Origin: Sphingopyxis sp.
GTDB lineage: Bacteria > Pseudomonadota > Alphaproteobacteria > Sphingomonadales > Sphingomonadaceae
Assembly (NCBI GenBank): GCA_002733865.1
Contig: NVXM01000004.1
Span: 1 to 64,000 of the forward strand
Length of the DNA: 64,000 nucleotides
Reading direction: 5' to 3'
In this document: positions 1 through 7,068 of the stretch, in pieces
Layout of the letters: every line of letters starts with the position of its first letter
Numbering within the stretch: position 1 is the first letter of the stretch
Notes under the pieces: generated by a model
The model's input: the letters and a program-made list of their open reading frames with translations, nothing else
What the model was told of the DNA's origin: nothing
The model's database searches: none
Program-made: the position numbers and the translations under genes

Positions 1-25
1 GGTGCCTCGACCCAGTGCCCCTCCG

Positions 26-75
26 TCACGCCTTCGGCGCGCCACCTCCCCAAAGCTGCGCTTCGGGGAGGATGT
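26..75. repeat. Palindromic repeat end inside dnaE2 (copy A1)
   Basis: The sequence contains CCTCCCC-aaagctgcgctt-cGGGGAGG-type inverted arms followed by a GC-rich tail running to the window edge. The DnaE2 reading frame departs from family sequence exactly here, reading LPEAQLWGGGAPKA and then stop. It resembles the short palindromic intergenic repeats common in sphingomonads (general recollection, not searched). The other end lies outside the window. Confidence 0.55.
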
Positions 76-1834
76 GGATGCTCTCCATCAGGCCAAACGC
101 CTTCCGGATACAGGTCAGCATGCCCAGCGCCAATATGTCGACCTTCATCAGGCCGAGCGTGTCGATATCATCCTTGTCCCACTCGATGAAAGTGCGGTCT
201 TCCATCGCGGCGTTGTGGATCGGTACGGTCTCGTCGAGCCGGTCCTGAGTGAGGACAAAGCCGCCGACATGCTGCGACAGGTGGCGGGGGAATTGCAGGA
301 TTTGCTGCACCAGATCGCCGAGCCGCCGGATCTCGGGATTGTCCGGGTCGAGTCCGGTTTCCGCAAAACGCTTTTCGGGCGCGCCGCCGCCATGGCTGCC
401 CCAGACGGTGCTCGACAGGCGGCTGGTGATATCCTCCGACAGGCCGAGCGCCTTGCCGACCTCGCGGATCGCGCTGCGCGAGCGATAATGGACCACCGTA
501 GCCGCGATCCCGGCGCGGTGGCGGCCATAGCGCGCGTAAATATACTGGATCACCTCCTCGCGCCGCTCATGCTCGAAGTCGACGTCGATGTCGGGCGGCT
601 CGCGGCGCTCCTCGGAGATGAAACGCGAGAACAGCAGGTCATGCTCCATCGGATCAGCCGAGGTGATATGCAGCAGATAGCAGACCGCGCTATTGGCGGC
701 GCTGCCACGTCCCTGACACAATATATGCTGATCGCGCGCCCATTTGACGATATCGTGGACGGTCAGGAAATAGGGTGCATATTCCATCTTCTCGATCAGC
801 CGCAGTTCCTCTTCGACCTTGGCGCGAAGCCGTTCCGGTAGGGTGTCGCCGTGCCGCTCATGCGCCGCAGCCCAGGTCAGCTGCTCCAGCCAGTCCTGCG
901 GTGTCCAGCCCTTGGGCACCGGTTCGTCGGGATAATGATAGCTCAGTTCGTCGAGCGAAAAGCCGATCAGGTGGAGCAGATTCTGCGTCTCGTCCAACGC
1001 CTGCGGATGGTCCCGGAACAGGCGCGCCATTTCCTGTGGTGCTTTGAGATAGCGCTCGGCATTGGCGGCTAGCAAGCGTCCGGCTTTGGCGATGGTGGTC
1101 TTTTCCGCCACGCAGGCGAGAATATCGTGCAGCGGTCGCTGTTCGGGCGTCGCATAGAGCGGATCATTAGTGGCGAGCAGGGGGATTCCGGTAGCCCGGG
1201 AGAGACTGTGCAGACCGGCAAGATAGCGCTTGTCGGGACCCGATCGAGGCATGGTCGCGCCGAGCCAGATATGGGGGGTGAGGGAGTGCAGGTTATGGAT
1301 AAGCCCCTCCCTTTCAAGGGAGGGGGAAGGGGTGGGATATGAGGAAGCTGGCTCGATGCCAGCTTCCGAATTTTGCGAGTGAGGACAGGCCCCACCCCAA
1401 CCCCTCCCCTGAAGGGGAGGGGCTAATATGATCAAAGCCCAGTCCTCGCTGCACCACTCGAGCAAGTCCGCCTCATATAAAAAACACTCCCCCTTCTCCG
1501 CCCGCAGATTGCCGGTGGAGAGCAACCTTGTCAGCCTCCCCCAGCCGCGCCGGCCCAGCGGATAGACAATCACCTCCGGCGTATCATCGGCAAAGACCAG
1601 CCGCGATCCCACGATCAGCTTGAAGTCCGGCAGCGTCAGGCCCTCTTCCGCCGCATCCTCTCGCGCCCGGCGCAGGGCGGCATGCGCGCGTACGACGCCG
1701 GCAACATTGTTGCGATCGGCAATGCCGATCCCGGTCATGCACAGCGCCATCGCCTGCAGCACCATGTCGGCGGGCGAGGAAGCGCCGCGCAGAAAGCTGT
1801 AATGGGTGGCGGCCGCGAGTTCGGCGAAGCTCAT
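26..1834 (-). CDS. dnaE2: Error-prone DNA polymerase DnaE2, N-terminal part, apparently cut short by a repeat
   Basis: Translesion DNA polymerase of the C family, working with ImuA and ImuB in SOS mutagenesis. Seen: a PHP-type N-terminus (THYSFLRGAS), the palm aspartates in PDIDVDFEHER, and the third catalytic Asp region KVDILALGML. The family is usually above 1000 residues. Here the frame ends at a TGA at 26-28 after 602 residues, just after entering a palindromic repeat (about 26-75), so fingers and C-terminal domain are absent from this frame. A second palindromic repeat (1301-1423) sits in frame inside the PHP region and adds about 41 low-complexity residues. The start ATG follows AGGGAGAAGG at 2-nt spacing, and that ribosome site lies inside a perfect hairpin (1837-1858). 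It is the last gene of the imuA-imuB-dnaE2 cassette. Whether coding resumes beyond the window cannot be seen, so function is doubtful. Confidence 0.85.
   Translation of the reverse strand: MSFAELAAATHYSFLRGASSPADMVLQAMALCMTGIGIADRNNVAGVVRAHAALRRAREDAAEEGLTLPDFKLIVGSRLVFADDTPEVIVYPLGRRGWGRLTRLLSTGNLRAEKGECFLYEADLLEWCSEDWALIILAPPLQGRGWGGACPHSQNSEAGIEPASSYPTPSPSLEREGLIHNLHSLTPHIWLGATMPRSGPDKRYLAGLHSLSRATGIPLLATNDPLYATPEQRPLHDILACVAEKTTIAKAGRLLAANAERYLKAPQEMARLFRDHPQALDETQNLLHLIGFSLDELSYHYPDEPVPKGWTPQDWLEQLTWAAAHERHGDTLPERLRAKVEEELRLIEKMEYAPYFLTVHDIVKWARDQHILCQGRGSAANSAVCYLLHITSADPMEHDLLFSRFISEERREPPDIDVDFEHERREEVIQYIYARYGRHRAGIAATVVHYRSRSAIREVGKALGLSEDITSRLSSTVWGSHGGGAPEKRFAETGLDPDNPEIRRLGDLVQQILQFPRHLSQHVGGFVLTQDRLDETVPIHNAAMEDRTFIEWDKDDIDTLGLMKVDILALGMLTCIRKAFGLMESIHILPEAQLWGGGAPKA
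1301..1423. repeat. Palindromic repeat inserted in frame in dnaE2 (copy A2)
   Basis: About 123 bp. Outer arms are complementary: CCCCTCCCTTTCAAGGGAGG near 1304 and CCCCTCCCCTGAAGGGGAGG near 1401, joined to GGGGTGGG and CCCACCCC. An inner hairpin GAAGCTGGC-tcgat-GCCAGCTTC lies near 1344-1366. The length is a multiple of three, so the dnaE2 frame stays open through it and encodes a Gly/Pro/Ser-rich stretch foreign to the family. Confidence 0.7.
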
Positions 1835-1836
1835 GG

Positions 1837-2000
1837 CCTTCTCCCTTGAGGGAGAAGGATGCGGAGACTTGGCAATTTATTGCCTAGTCGCAGCTGGATG
1901 AGGGTGCTCCACTCTCTCGGCCCTGCGAACCCCCTCATCCAACTCTGCCTAGCTTGCTTCGCAAGCAAGGCGCCGTATCCTTCTCCCCCCAGGGGAGATG
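1837..2000. repeat. Long palindromic intergenic element between imuB and dnaE2 (copy A3)
   Basis: It fills the whole imuB-dnaE2 gap. It shares several blocks with the element at 13124-13303: GACTTGGCA, TCGCAGCTGG, TGAGGGTG, CCCTCATCCAACT, CCTTCTCCC. Its dnaE2-proximal end is a perfect 10-bp hairpin with a 2-nt loop (CCTTCTCCCT-tg-AGGGAGAAGG, 1837-1858), which on the minus strand contains the dnaE2 ribosome binding site. Confidence 0.75.
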
Positions 2001-2005
2001 GCTTC

Positions 2006-3562
2006 TCACGCAAACAGCCCATGCAAATACCAGTCCGGGTTCGCCTTTTCCTCGCCATAAAGCCCGTGCCGGAACAGCCAGTAGCGCCGGCCGCGAGCAT
2101 CCTCGACGCGGTAATAGTCGCGGGTCAGGCCGCCGTTGCCGGGCTGCTGCCCGTCCTTGCGCTGCCACCATTCCGAAGCGATCCGCTCCGGTCCTTCATA
2201 GCGGATCACCTGGTGGGTCTTGCGCCGCCAGGTGAAGCGGTGCGGCGGGCCGTCGGGCACCTCGGCAATCACCTGCACCCGCTGCGGCGGATCGAACATG
2301 TGCAGGGGCCGCAGCGGCGGTTCACCGGAAGGCTTTGCTTTCCACGGTACCGGCGCGGGCGCGCTGAGTGCGGGCAGCGCAAGCAGCCCCTGTTCGGGGA
2401 TATGGCTGTCGGCGGGCGCAAATTTCTGCACCCGCTCGCGGCCCAGCCTGGTGCTGATCTGGCTGACCAGAGCGACTTCATCACCTTGCCGGTCCTCACC
2501 GCCCTCCAGCCGCAATTGCTGCGGGGCCAGCGGTTCCGAAGCCGTGATGCTCAGCCGGATCAGATCATAGCCGAACCCCGGATTGAGTGCGTCGTTGAGC
2601 GCTTCGATCCGCTCGCGCAGCAGCCGTTTGAACAGTGCCGCATCGCGGGTCGGCGCACCGGTTTCCAGGCCGAGCCTTGCGATATCACCATCGCAGCGGA
2701 AGAGCATCATCCGGATCATCCGCGCGCCCTGACCGCGTTCGTTGAGCCGTTCGGCCGCTTCCGCGAACAGCTCCGAGAGGCAGGTGAGCGCACCATCAAT
2801 ATGGGTCAGCGGCTCGGCAAAGCGGCGTTCGGTGACGACATTGCCGATCCGGCGCAGCGGATCGATCGGCCGGTCTTCCAGCCCAAGAATCCGGTCCAGC
2901 CGAAGCGTCAATTCCATCCCGAAACGTGCCGCGAGATTGGCGCGCGGGCGCTCGGCCAGATCACCAATCTTGTACAGTCCGGCCCGCTCCAGCGCCTGGT
3001 GGGTCTTTTCGTCCATCGCCAGCGCCGCCACCGGAAGCTGTGCTTCCGCGCCTTCTTTCAGACCGTGTCTGGCCAGCGCAAGCGCGGCATCGGGCGTCCC
3101 GGCGAGCGCCCAGTGGCTGCTATAGCCCGCTGCATCCAGCCGGTCTTCGGCATCCTGCGCGAGCGCACTCTCGCTGGCATAGAAATGCGCTGCACCGCCG
3201 ATGTCGAGAATCAGCGCATGCGGCGGCTCGACCGCGACCATCGGCGTGTAGCGCTCGCAGGCTTCGGCCAGCCGCGACAGCAGATCGGCATCGGCCAGCG
3301 GATCGTGGTCAAAGGCGAGCAGGTCCGGTACCCGCGCCCGGGCGTCGGCCAGCTTCATGCCCGGTCCCAGACCCAGCGACACGGCCTGCCGGTCCGCCGC
3401 CATGATCACCATCGCGCCGCGAATCTTTGCGATTAGCGCAAACGGATGTTCAGGCGGCCCGAGTGCCCGGATGATCCGTTCGGACGGCAGCCACGGCAGG
3501 AACAGCGCGAGGTTGCGGCGCGCTCTCTTCGTTTGGCTGTTCGCGGAAGATTTGATCGTCAC
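2006..3562 (-). CDS. imuB: ImuB, inactive Y-family polymerase-like protein of the SOS mutasome
   Basis: ImuB is the hub that links ImuA, DnaE2 and the beta clamp in damage-induced mutagenesis. It resembles Y-family polymerases but normally lacks catalytic acids. Seen: a start region RRNLALFLPWLPSERI, a Y-family palm/finger-like N-terminal two thirds, and a C-terminal part ending in WYLHGLFA typical of ImuB. I choose the GTG at 3562 because it has GGAG at 7-nt spacing and gives 518 residues, the usual size. The frame is open further upstream, but that part only shadows imuA. With this start it overlaps imuA by 113 nt, which suggests coupled translation. The gene product is well recognised; the start is probable. 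Confidence 0.9.
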   Translation of the reverse strand: MTIKSSANSQTKRARRNLALFLPWLPSERIIRALGPPEHPFALIAKIRGAMVIMAADRQAVSLGLGPGMKLADARARVPDLLAFDHDPLADADLLSRLAEACERYTPMVAVEPPHALILDIGGAAHFYASESALAQDAEDRLDAAGYSSHWALAGTPDAALALARHGLKEGAEAQLPVAALAMDEKTHQALERAGLYKIGDLAERPRANLAARFGMELTLRLDRILGLEDRPIDPLRRIGNVVTERRFAEPLTHIDGALTCLSELFAEAAERLNERGQGARMIRMMLFRCDGDIARLGLETGAPTRDAALFKRLLRERIEALNDALNPGFGYDLIRLSITASEPLAPQQLRLEGGEDRQGDEVALVSQISTRLGRERVQKFAPADSHIPEQGLLALPALSAPAPVPWKAKPSGEPPLRPLHMFDPPQRVQVIAEVPDGPPHRFTWRRKTHQVIRYEGPERIASEWWQRKDGQQPGNGGLTRDYYRVEDARGRRYWLFRHGLYGEEKANPDWYLHGLFA

Positions 3563-4418
3563 TATTCCACTCCAGTTGGGCGCTGAGCCCGTAAAGACCG
3601 CTGCGATGGCGCAGCAGGGTGATGTCAAAAGCACTATGGCCCGGAGCATTGCCGGCGAGCGCGATCGAAGGCGCAGCGGCAACTTGCCAGCGACTGAAGG
3701 CTGCGGTCGGCAGCGGATTGTCCGCGTCGCTGCCCGAGCGCAGCAACAGGCTGAGCACACCCGATTTTTGCGATGACAGCGACAGCCGCCTGGTCGCCGT
3801 CAGGTCGAGCCCCTTCGGTTTCTTGCCCGACAGCTCGACAATCACGGCAGCCATGGCCGGGGACCGCACGCCATCGGCAGCGGCGCGCAGCACCGCGACG
3901 CTGTCCGGCGCATCGACGTGGATGATGGTGGAGGGATCCACCCCGAGCTCTGCCAGCCCCGGCGGATAGAGCCGGCCCTGCCGCCGGGCTTCGCCGCTCT
4001 CGCTGAGCCACAATATCGGTCTGTTATCGGGTTCCAGAGTCCGGCATCGTTGCGCGAGCAGCAGCGCCATTGCCGCTGCGCATGTCCGGTCGCTTTTGTC
4101 CGCCGCATGCAATTCATGCAGAGCGGCGCAGGGCAGGCCATCGACACCCGCATTGCCGCGCAGGGCGGCATCGATGCGCTCCGCCCCGAAGCTGAAATGG
4201 GACGGCCTGTCTTCATGCTCCTCCGCTTTTACGCCCGATGCAGCCAATATCCTGGCAAGCCGGGCTTTCAATGCAGCTGTTTTCTGGCTACCCGGTTTCG
4301 GCGCCGCAGAAGGCTTGGCTGGTGCGTTCTGAAAAGAGCCACCCGGATCCGAATCGATATTGTTCATGGTTTGTTCTAAAATATAGAAGGGATGGATTTG
4401 GTCAAGCAGACTCGTCAT
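3450..4418 (-). CDS. imuA: ImuA, RecA-like SOS mutagenesis protein
   Basis: ImuA is a RecA/SulA-related protein needed with ImuB and DnaE2 for damage-induced mutagenesis. Seen: the order imuA-imuB-dnaE2, the conserved start of the RecA-like fold (GAERIDAALRG...ALHELHAAD) and the hydrophobic strand PILWLSE. The start is unclear. The ATG at 4418 gives 322 residues with a weak TGAAG upstream. The ATG at 4367 gives 305 residues but lies inside the LexA operator. The last 38 codons overlap the start of imuB. The operon is probably LexA-repressed. Confidence 0.88.
   Translation of the reverse strand: MTSLLDQIHPFYILEQTMNNIDSDPGGSFQNAPAKPSAAPKPGSQKTAALKARLARILAASGVKAEEHEDRPSHFSFGAERIDAALRGNAGVDGLPCAALHELHAADKSDRTCAAAMALLLAQRCRTLEPDNRPILWLSESGEARRQGRLYPPGLAELGVDPSTIIHVDAPDSVAVLRAAADGVRSPAMAAVIVELSGKKPKGLDLTATRRLSLSSQKSGVLSLLLRSGSDADNPLPTAAFSRWQVAAAPSIALAGNAPGHSAFDITLLRHRSGLYGLSAQLEWNSDDQIFREQPNEESAPQPRAVPAVAAVRTDHPGTRAA
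4362..4376. promoter_or_regulatory. LexA (SOS) box of imuA
   Basis: GTTC-atggttt-GTTC, an exact match to the direct-repeat LexA operator GTTC-N7-GTTC known from Alphaproteobacteria. It overlaps the possible ATG at 4367 and lies 42 nt inside the longest imuA frame. The match is seen; repression by LexA is inferred from the gene cassette. Confidence 0.85.
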
Positions 4419-4494
4419 CTTCAGGCGAATCCGCGGTCATCCTGGACTGGGCGCGCAGACCGGTATTGCGATAAAATATAGCGGAATGAGCGGC

Positions 4495-5091
4495 TTATAC
4501 CGGATTCACGATGCGCCGACGCGCCCATATCAACAGCACGAACAGGATACATGCCGCGCCCACCGCCGCGGGGAATAGGGCCGTGGTCCATGAATAATTT
4601 TCCAGAGCGGCGATCACGAATCCATTACGCACGGCCGAGATGGCGAAGAATGTGATATTTTCCTCTCCCGGCCGTTCATAGGCTTTGCGGATCGACGGCC
4701 CGAATCCCAGCAGATCAACGACCGTCAGCACGATCACTGCCGACAGCGCGGTGGAGGTCAAAAACCACAAGGGCAGCGCCGTCAGGGCAAGGGCTAGAAA
4801 CAGCCAGTCCAGCTTCACAATCGACATATCCGGCGCTTTTGCCAGCGCCAGCAACACGACGCCGAATGTCAGCAGACCGGAAACCGCGATCGGCCACGCC
4901 CCCACGCCTGCTCCGTCGGTCCATTGCGCGATCGCTACAATCAATGTGCCCGCAGCCCAGATCAGCCACGAAAAGACATGGGGCCGGGTCTTTTGCTGCC
5001 AGATTGACCGCAAATAGGGAATGAAGGCGACGAACGTCAGGACAAGCGCCAGCGCCGCGAATATTTCTTTATGGGGACCGTCAAACATCAT
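4495..5091 (-). CDS. Polytopic membrane protein of unknown function
   Basis: No function recognised. About 198 residues from the chosen ATG, with roughly six or seven hydrophobic segments. The motif PYLRSIWQQKTRPHVFSWLIW near the N-terminus resembles the proline-containing helices of PQ-loop-like small transporters, but I would not assign it. The frame is open up to 5193. I prefer the ATG at 5091, just before MFDGPHKE, because the upstream part (with MHR-type basic, cysteine-rich residues) looks non-coding; no strong ribosome site is visible for either start. It stands 76 nt upstream of imuA on the same strand but before the LexA box, so it is probably a separate unit. Confidence 0.6.
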   Translation of the reverse strand: MMFDGPHKEIFAALALVLTFVAFIPYLRSIWQQKTRPHVFSWLIWAAGTLIVAIAQWTDGAGVGAWPIAVSGLLTFGVVLLALAKAPDMSIVKLDWLFLALALTALPLWFLTSTALSAVIVLTVVDLLGFGPSIRKAYERPGEENITFFAISAVRNGFVIAALENYSWTTALFPAAVGAACILFVLLIWARRRIVNPV

Positions 5092-5295
5092 GCTTTTGAT
5101 TATGCGATCGGAAAAGCGAATGCCACTATCCTTCTTTTCCCGTCGATGGCAACCGGTTGATGCGATGCAAAGCCCGCATGCCGCAATGGCCATATTCTAT
5201 CGCTGGTAACGCAAAGCTTGTCTTGATTGGCAGATGCTGTGTGACCAAATGACCGCCAGCTGAAAAACAGCATCATTAGTCAATGAGGGACGCTT

Positions 5296-6072
5296 GTGGC
5301 TGAACGACTTCGGGCATGGATTGAATCACCGGGTTTTCAATATGCGATCATGGCGGTGATCGTCATCAACGCGATTGTCATCGGGATGGAAACATCGCCT
5401 TTTCTGATGACGCGCTTCGGTATCATATTGGGCGCATTGGACAGTATTGCGATCACCATTTTCGTGATCGAAATCCTGCTGAAGCTGTTCGTCTACCGGG
5501 CTGGTTTTTTCAAAAACGGCTGGAATATATTCGATTTTACCATCGTCACGATCGCCTTGCTACCGACGGGCGGAAGTCTTCCCATCCTCCGGGCGCTCAG
5601 AATATTGCGTGCCCTGAGACTGGTTTCGGCCATGCCAAAAATGCGCAAGGTGGTGCAGGGCCTGTTTGCCGCCATTCCGTCCATGGGAACGGTGATCATC
5701 TTGCTCGGCCTGATCTTCTATATTGCCGCAGTGATGGCAACAAAGCTGTTTGGCGATGCTTTTCCCGACTGGTTCGGATCGATCGGCTCTTCGCTTTATT
5801 CCCTGTTCCAGATCATGACTCTGGAGAGCTGGTCGATGGGCATCGTTCGCCCGATCATGGACGTCTATCCCTGGGCATGGGCGTTCTTCATTCCCTTTGT
5901 TCTGGTCACCAGCTTTGTTGTTCTCAACCTGTTTATCGCGATCATCGTCAATGCGATGCACGAGGAAACGGACGAAGAGCAGGCTGCCCAGAGAAACGAG
6001 ATCCTGGAAGAAGTCCGGGCGCTGAGACGAGACTTGAACGCACTGCGGGCGGATCAATCGGTCCGTCCATAA
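5296..6072 (+). CDS. Bacterial voltage-gated sodium channel (NaChBac/NavAb type)
   Basis: A single-domain six-helix channel subunit that assembles as a tetramer in the inner membrane and conducts Na+ on depolarisation. Seen: S1-S4 voltage sensor with four regularly spaced arginines in S4 (R99, R102, R105, R108 in PILRALRILRALRL); pore filter TLESWS at residues 175-180, the canonical Na+-selective filter of this family; a long S6 (about 194-222); and an acidic C-terminal helix (about 222-252, EEQAAQRNEILEEVRALRRD) fitting the tetramerising coiled coil. The length of 258 matches the family (about 260-280). The GTG start has GAGGGA 5 nt upstream. It is an isolated gene. Confidence 0.95.
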   Translation: MAERLRAWIESPGFQYAIMAVIVINAIVIGMETSPFLMTRFGIILGALDSIAITIFVIEILLKLFVYRAGFFKNGWNIFDFTIVTIALLPTGGSLPILRALRILRALRLVSAMPKMRKVVQGLFAAIPSMGTVIILLGLIFYIAAVMATKLFGDAFPDWFGSIGSSLYSLFQIMTLESWSMGIVRPIMDVYPWAWAFFIPFVLVTSFVVLNLFIAIIVNAMHEETDEEQAAQRNEILEEVRALRRDLNALRADQSVRP

Positions 6073-6076
6073 AAAA

Positions 6077-6102
6077 GCCGCTCCTGTTCAAACAGGAGCG
6101 GC
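6077..6102 (-). terminator. Rho-independent terminator for the dps operon
   Basis: A perfect 12-bp stem GCCGCTCCTGTT / AACAGGAGCGGC. Read on the minus strand it is followed by six T (plus-strand A run 6071-6076). It ends the minus-strand unit dps plus small membrane gene. The stem directly follows the stop codon of the sodium channel gene, so it may also slow plus-strand transcription. Confidence 0.85.
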
Positions 6103-6132
6103 AGGGCGCACTTTTAAACTGTAAAAAACGGT

Positions 6133-6258
6133 TTAGAAAAAACCCATTACAGCGGCCAGAATGACGATTGCAAGTGCCATCGATATGGCAAGCACCAAAG
6201 TCATGTGCCGCGTCGTAAAGCCCTGACGGGCGCCGGTTTTATCCAACTGTTTTGTCAT
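6133..6258 (-). CDS. Small single-pass membrane protein (41 residues) downstream of dps
   Basis: Open frame starting MTKQLDKTGARQGF and ending in one hydrophobic helix (about residues 20-40, TLVLAISMALAIVILAAVM) followed by GFF. AGGAA lies 8 nt before the ATG. It sits 36 nt downstream of dps on the same strand and just before a strong terminator, so it is probably co-transcribed with dps. Basic N-terminus and helix fit an inner-membrane peptide with the N-terminus inside. Function unknown. Confidence 0.7.
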   Translation of the reverse strand: MTKQLDKTGARQGFTTRHMTLVLAISMALAIVILAAVMGFF

Positions 6259-6294
6259 ATAGATTTTTCCTGATTTTTAACTGATAAAGGCCGA

Positions 6295-6783
6295 TTACAA
6301 GCTGGCTGACAGCATCCAGGCTGCTTCTTCCAGCGCGCCAATCCGCGAGGTCAGCAGATCTGCGGTGAAAACATCATCGGCATCTTCTGCGGTTTTCACA
6401 AATTCGCGCATCTGGTTTGCCACGGCAAGATTGTCGCCCGCCAGCTGATTGAGCATGGCTTTTGCATCGCCCCAGCTTACCTGATCGTCGATCACGCTAT
6501 CGTTGACGTAGGTGGAAAGGCCTACCGGTGTTTCCGCGCCAAGCGCCCGGATCCGTTCGGCAATTTCATCGACCGAAGCCGCAAGATCTTCATACTGGGC
6601 TTCCGTCAGCTTGTGAACGCTGACAAACAGCGGCCCGGTAACGTTCCAGTGTACCGACTGCGTCTTGTGATACAGCATATAGGTCGACGCCAGGGTCTTT
6701 CCCAGCTTTTCAGCCATGTCGGCCCGGTCAGCCTTTTTGATGTCGGTCTTCATTTCGCGAATGTCTGTGCTTTGAATAGTCAT
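6295..6783 (-). CDS. dps: Dps family DNA-binding ferritin-like protein
   Basis: Dps forms dodecamers that oxidise and store iron and protect DNA in stress and stationary phase. Seen: the ferroxidase signature H-x-x-x-W-N-V-T-G (HKTQSVHWNVTG), followed by the second-helix acidic residues in YEDLAASVDEIAERI, as in intersubunit iron sites of the family. Length 162 is typical. I start at the ATG at 6783, preceded by AAAGGG at good spacing; the frame is open 13 codons further upstream but that part lacks similarity. It is divergent from the pfpI-like gene across 285 nt of regulatory sequence. Confidence 0.95.
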   Translation of the reverse strand: MTIQSTDIREMKTDIKKADRADMAEKLGKTLASTYMLYHKTQSVHWNVTGPLFVSVHKLTEAQYEDLAASVDEIAERIRALGAETPVGLSTYVNDSVIDDQVSWGDAKAMLNQLAGDNLAVANQMREFVKTAEDADDVFTADLLTSRIGALEEAAWMLSASL

Positions 6784-7007
6784 GAATTCCCTTTCTTTCT
6801 GGTGCGCTCGACAAACCAGCAAAGGATCGGAGCGCGGTTCCTGTAAATAGTACCCGCCGGACGCTATTTGGTTCCTTGCAAATCATGAAAAAGGGACGGC
6901 GCAAGGGCCAATTCAGGCCTCTCTGCAAGGCCTATAGGTAAAGCATCGGCCTGAACGACAATGTCGCTGCCCAATAAAATAAACAGGGTGGCGATCTGGA
7001 TTTTTGA

Positions 7008-7033
7008 GGAACCAATTGCCGTTGCAAGGCGTA
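7008..7033 (+). promoter_or_regulatory. Candidate EcfG (general stress) promoter
   Basis: GGAAC - 17 nt - CGTA, 36 nt upstream of the PfpI/DJ-1 start. The alphaproteobacterial general-stress sigma factor EcfG recognises GGAAC-N16/17-CGTT. Three of the four -10 bases and the whole -35 match. The neighbouring dps gene is the kind of gene this regulon contains. Confidence 0.55.
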
Positions 7034-7068
7034 GATTATTTGTAACCTTTAACGAAAGGACAATAGAA

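Noticed and set aside
2..841. Long plus-strand open frame opposite dnaE2
   Set aside because: It is the antisense shadow of the DnaE2 frame; it has no ribosome site and no protein-like sequence.
1859..3436. 525-codon plus-strand frame opposite imuB
   Set aside because: Its reverse strand gives a clear ImuB protein. The plus-strand translation is Arg/Pro-rich shadow sequence.
6784..6880. EcfG promoter for dps
   Set aside because: Two GGAACC sites are present on the minus strand, but neither has a CGTT-like -10 at 16-17 nt.
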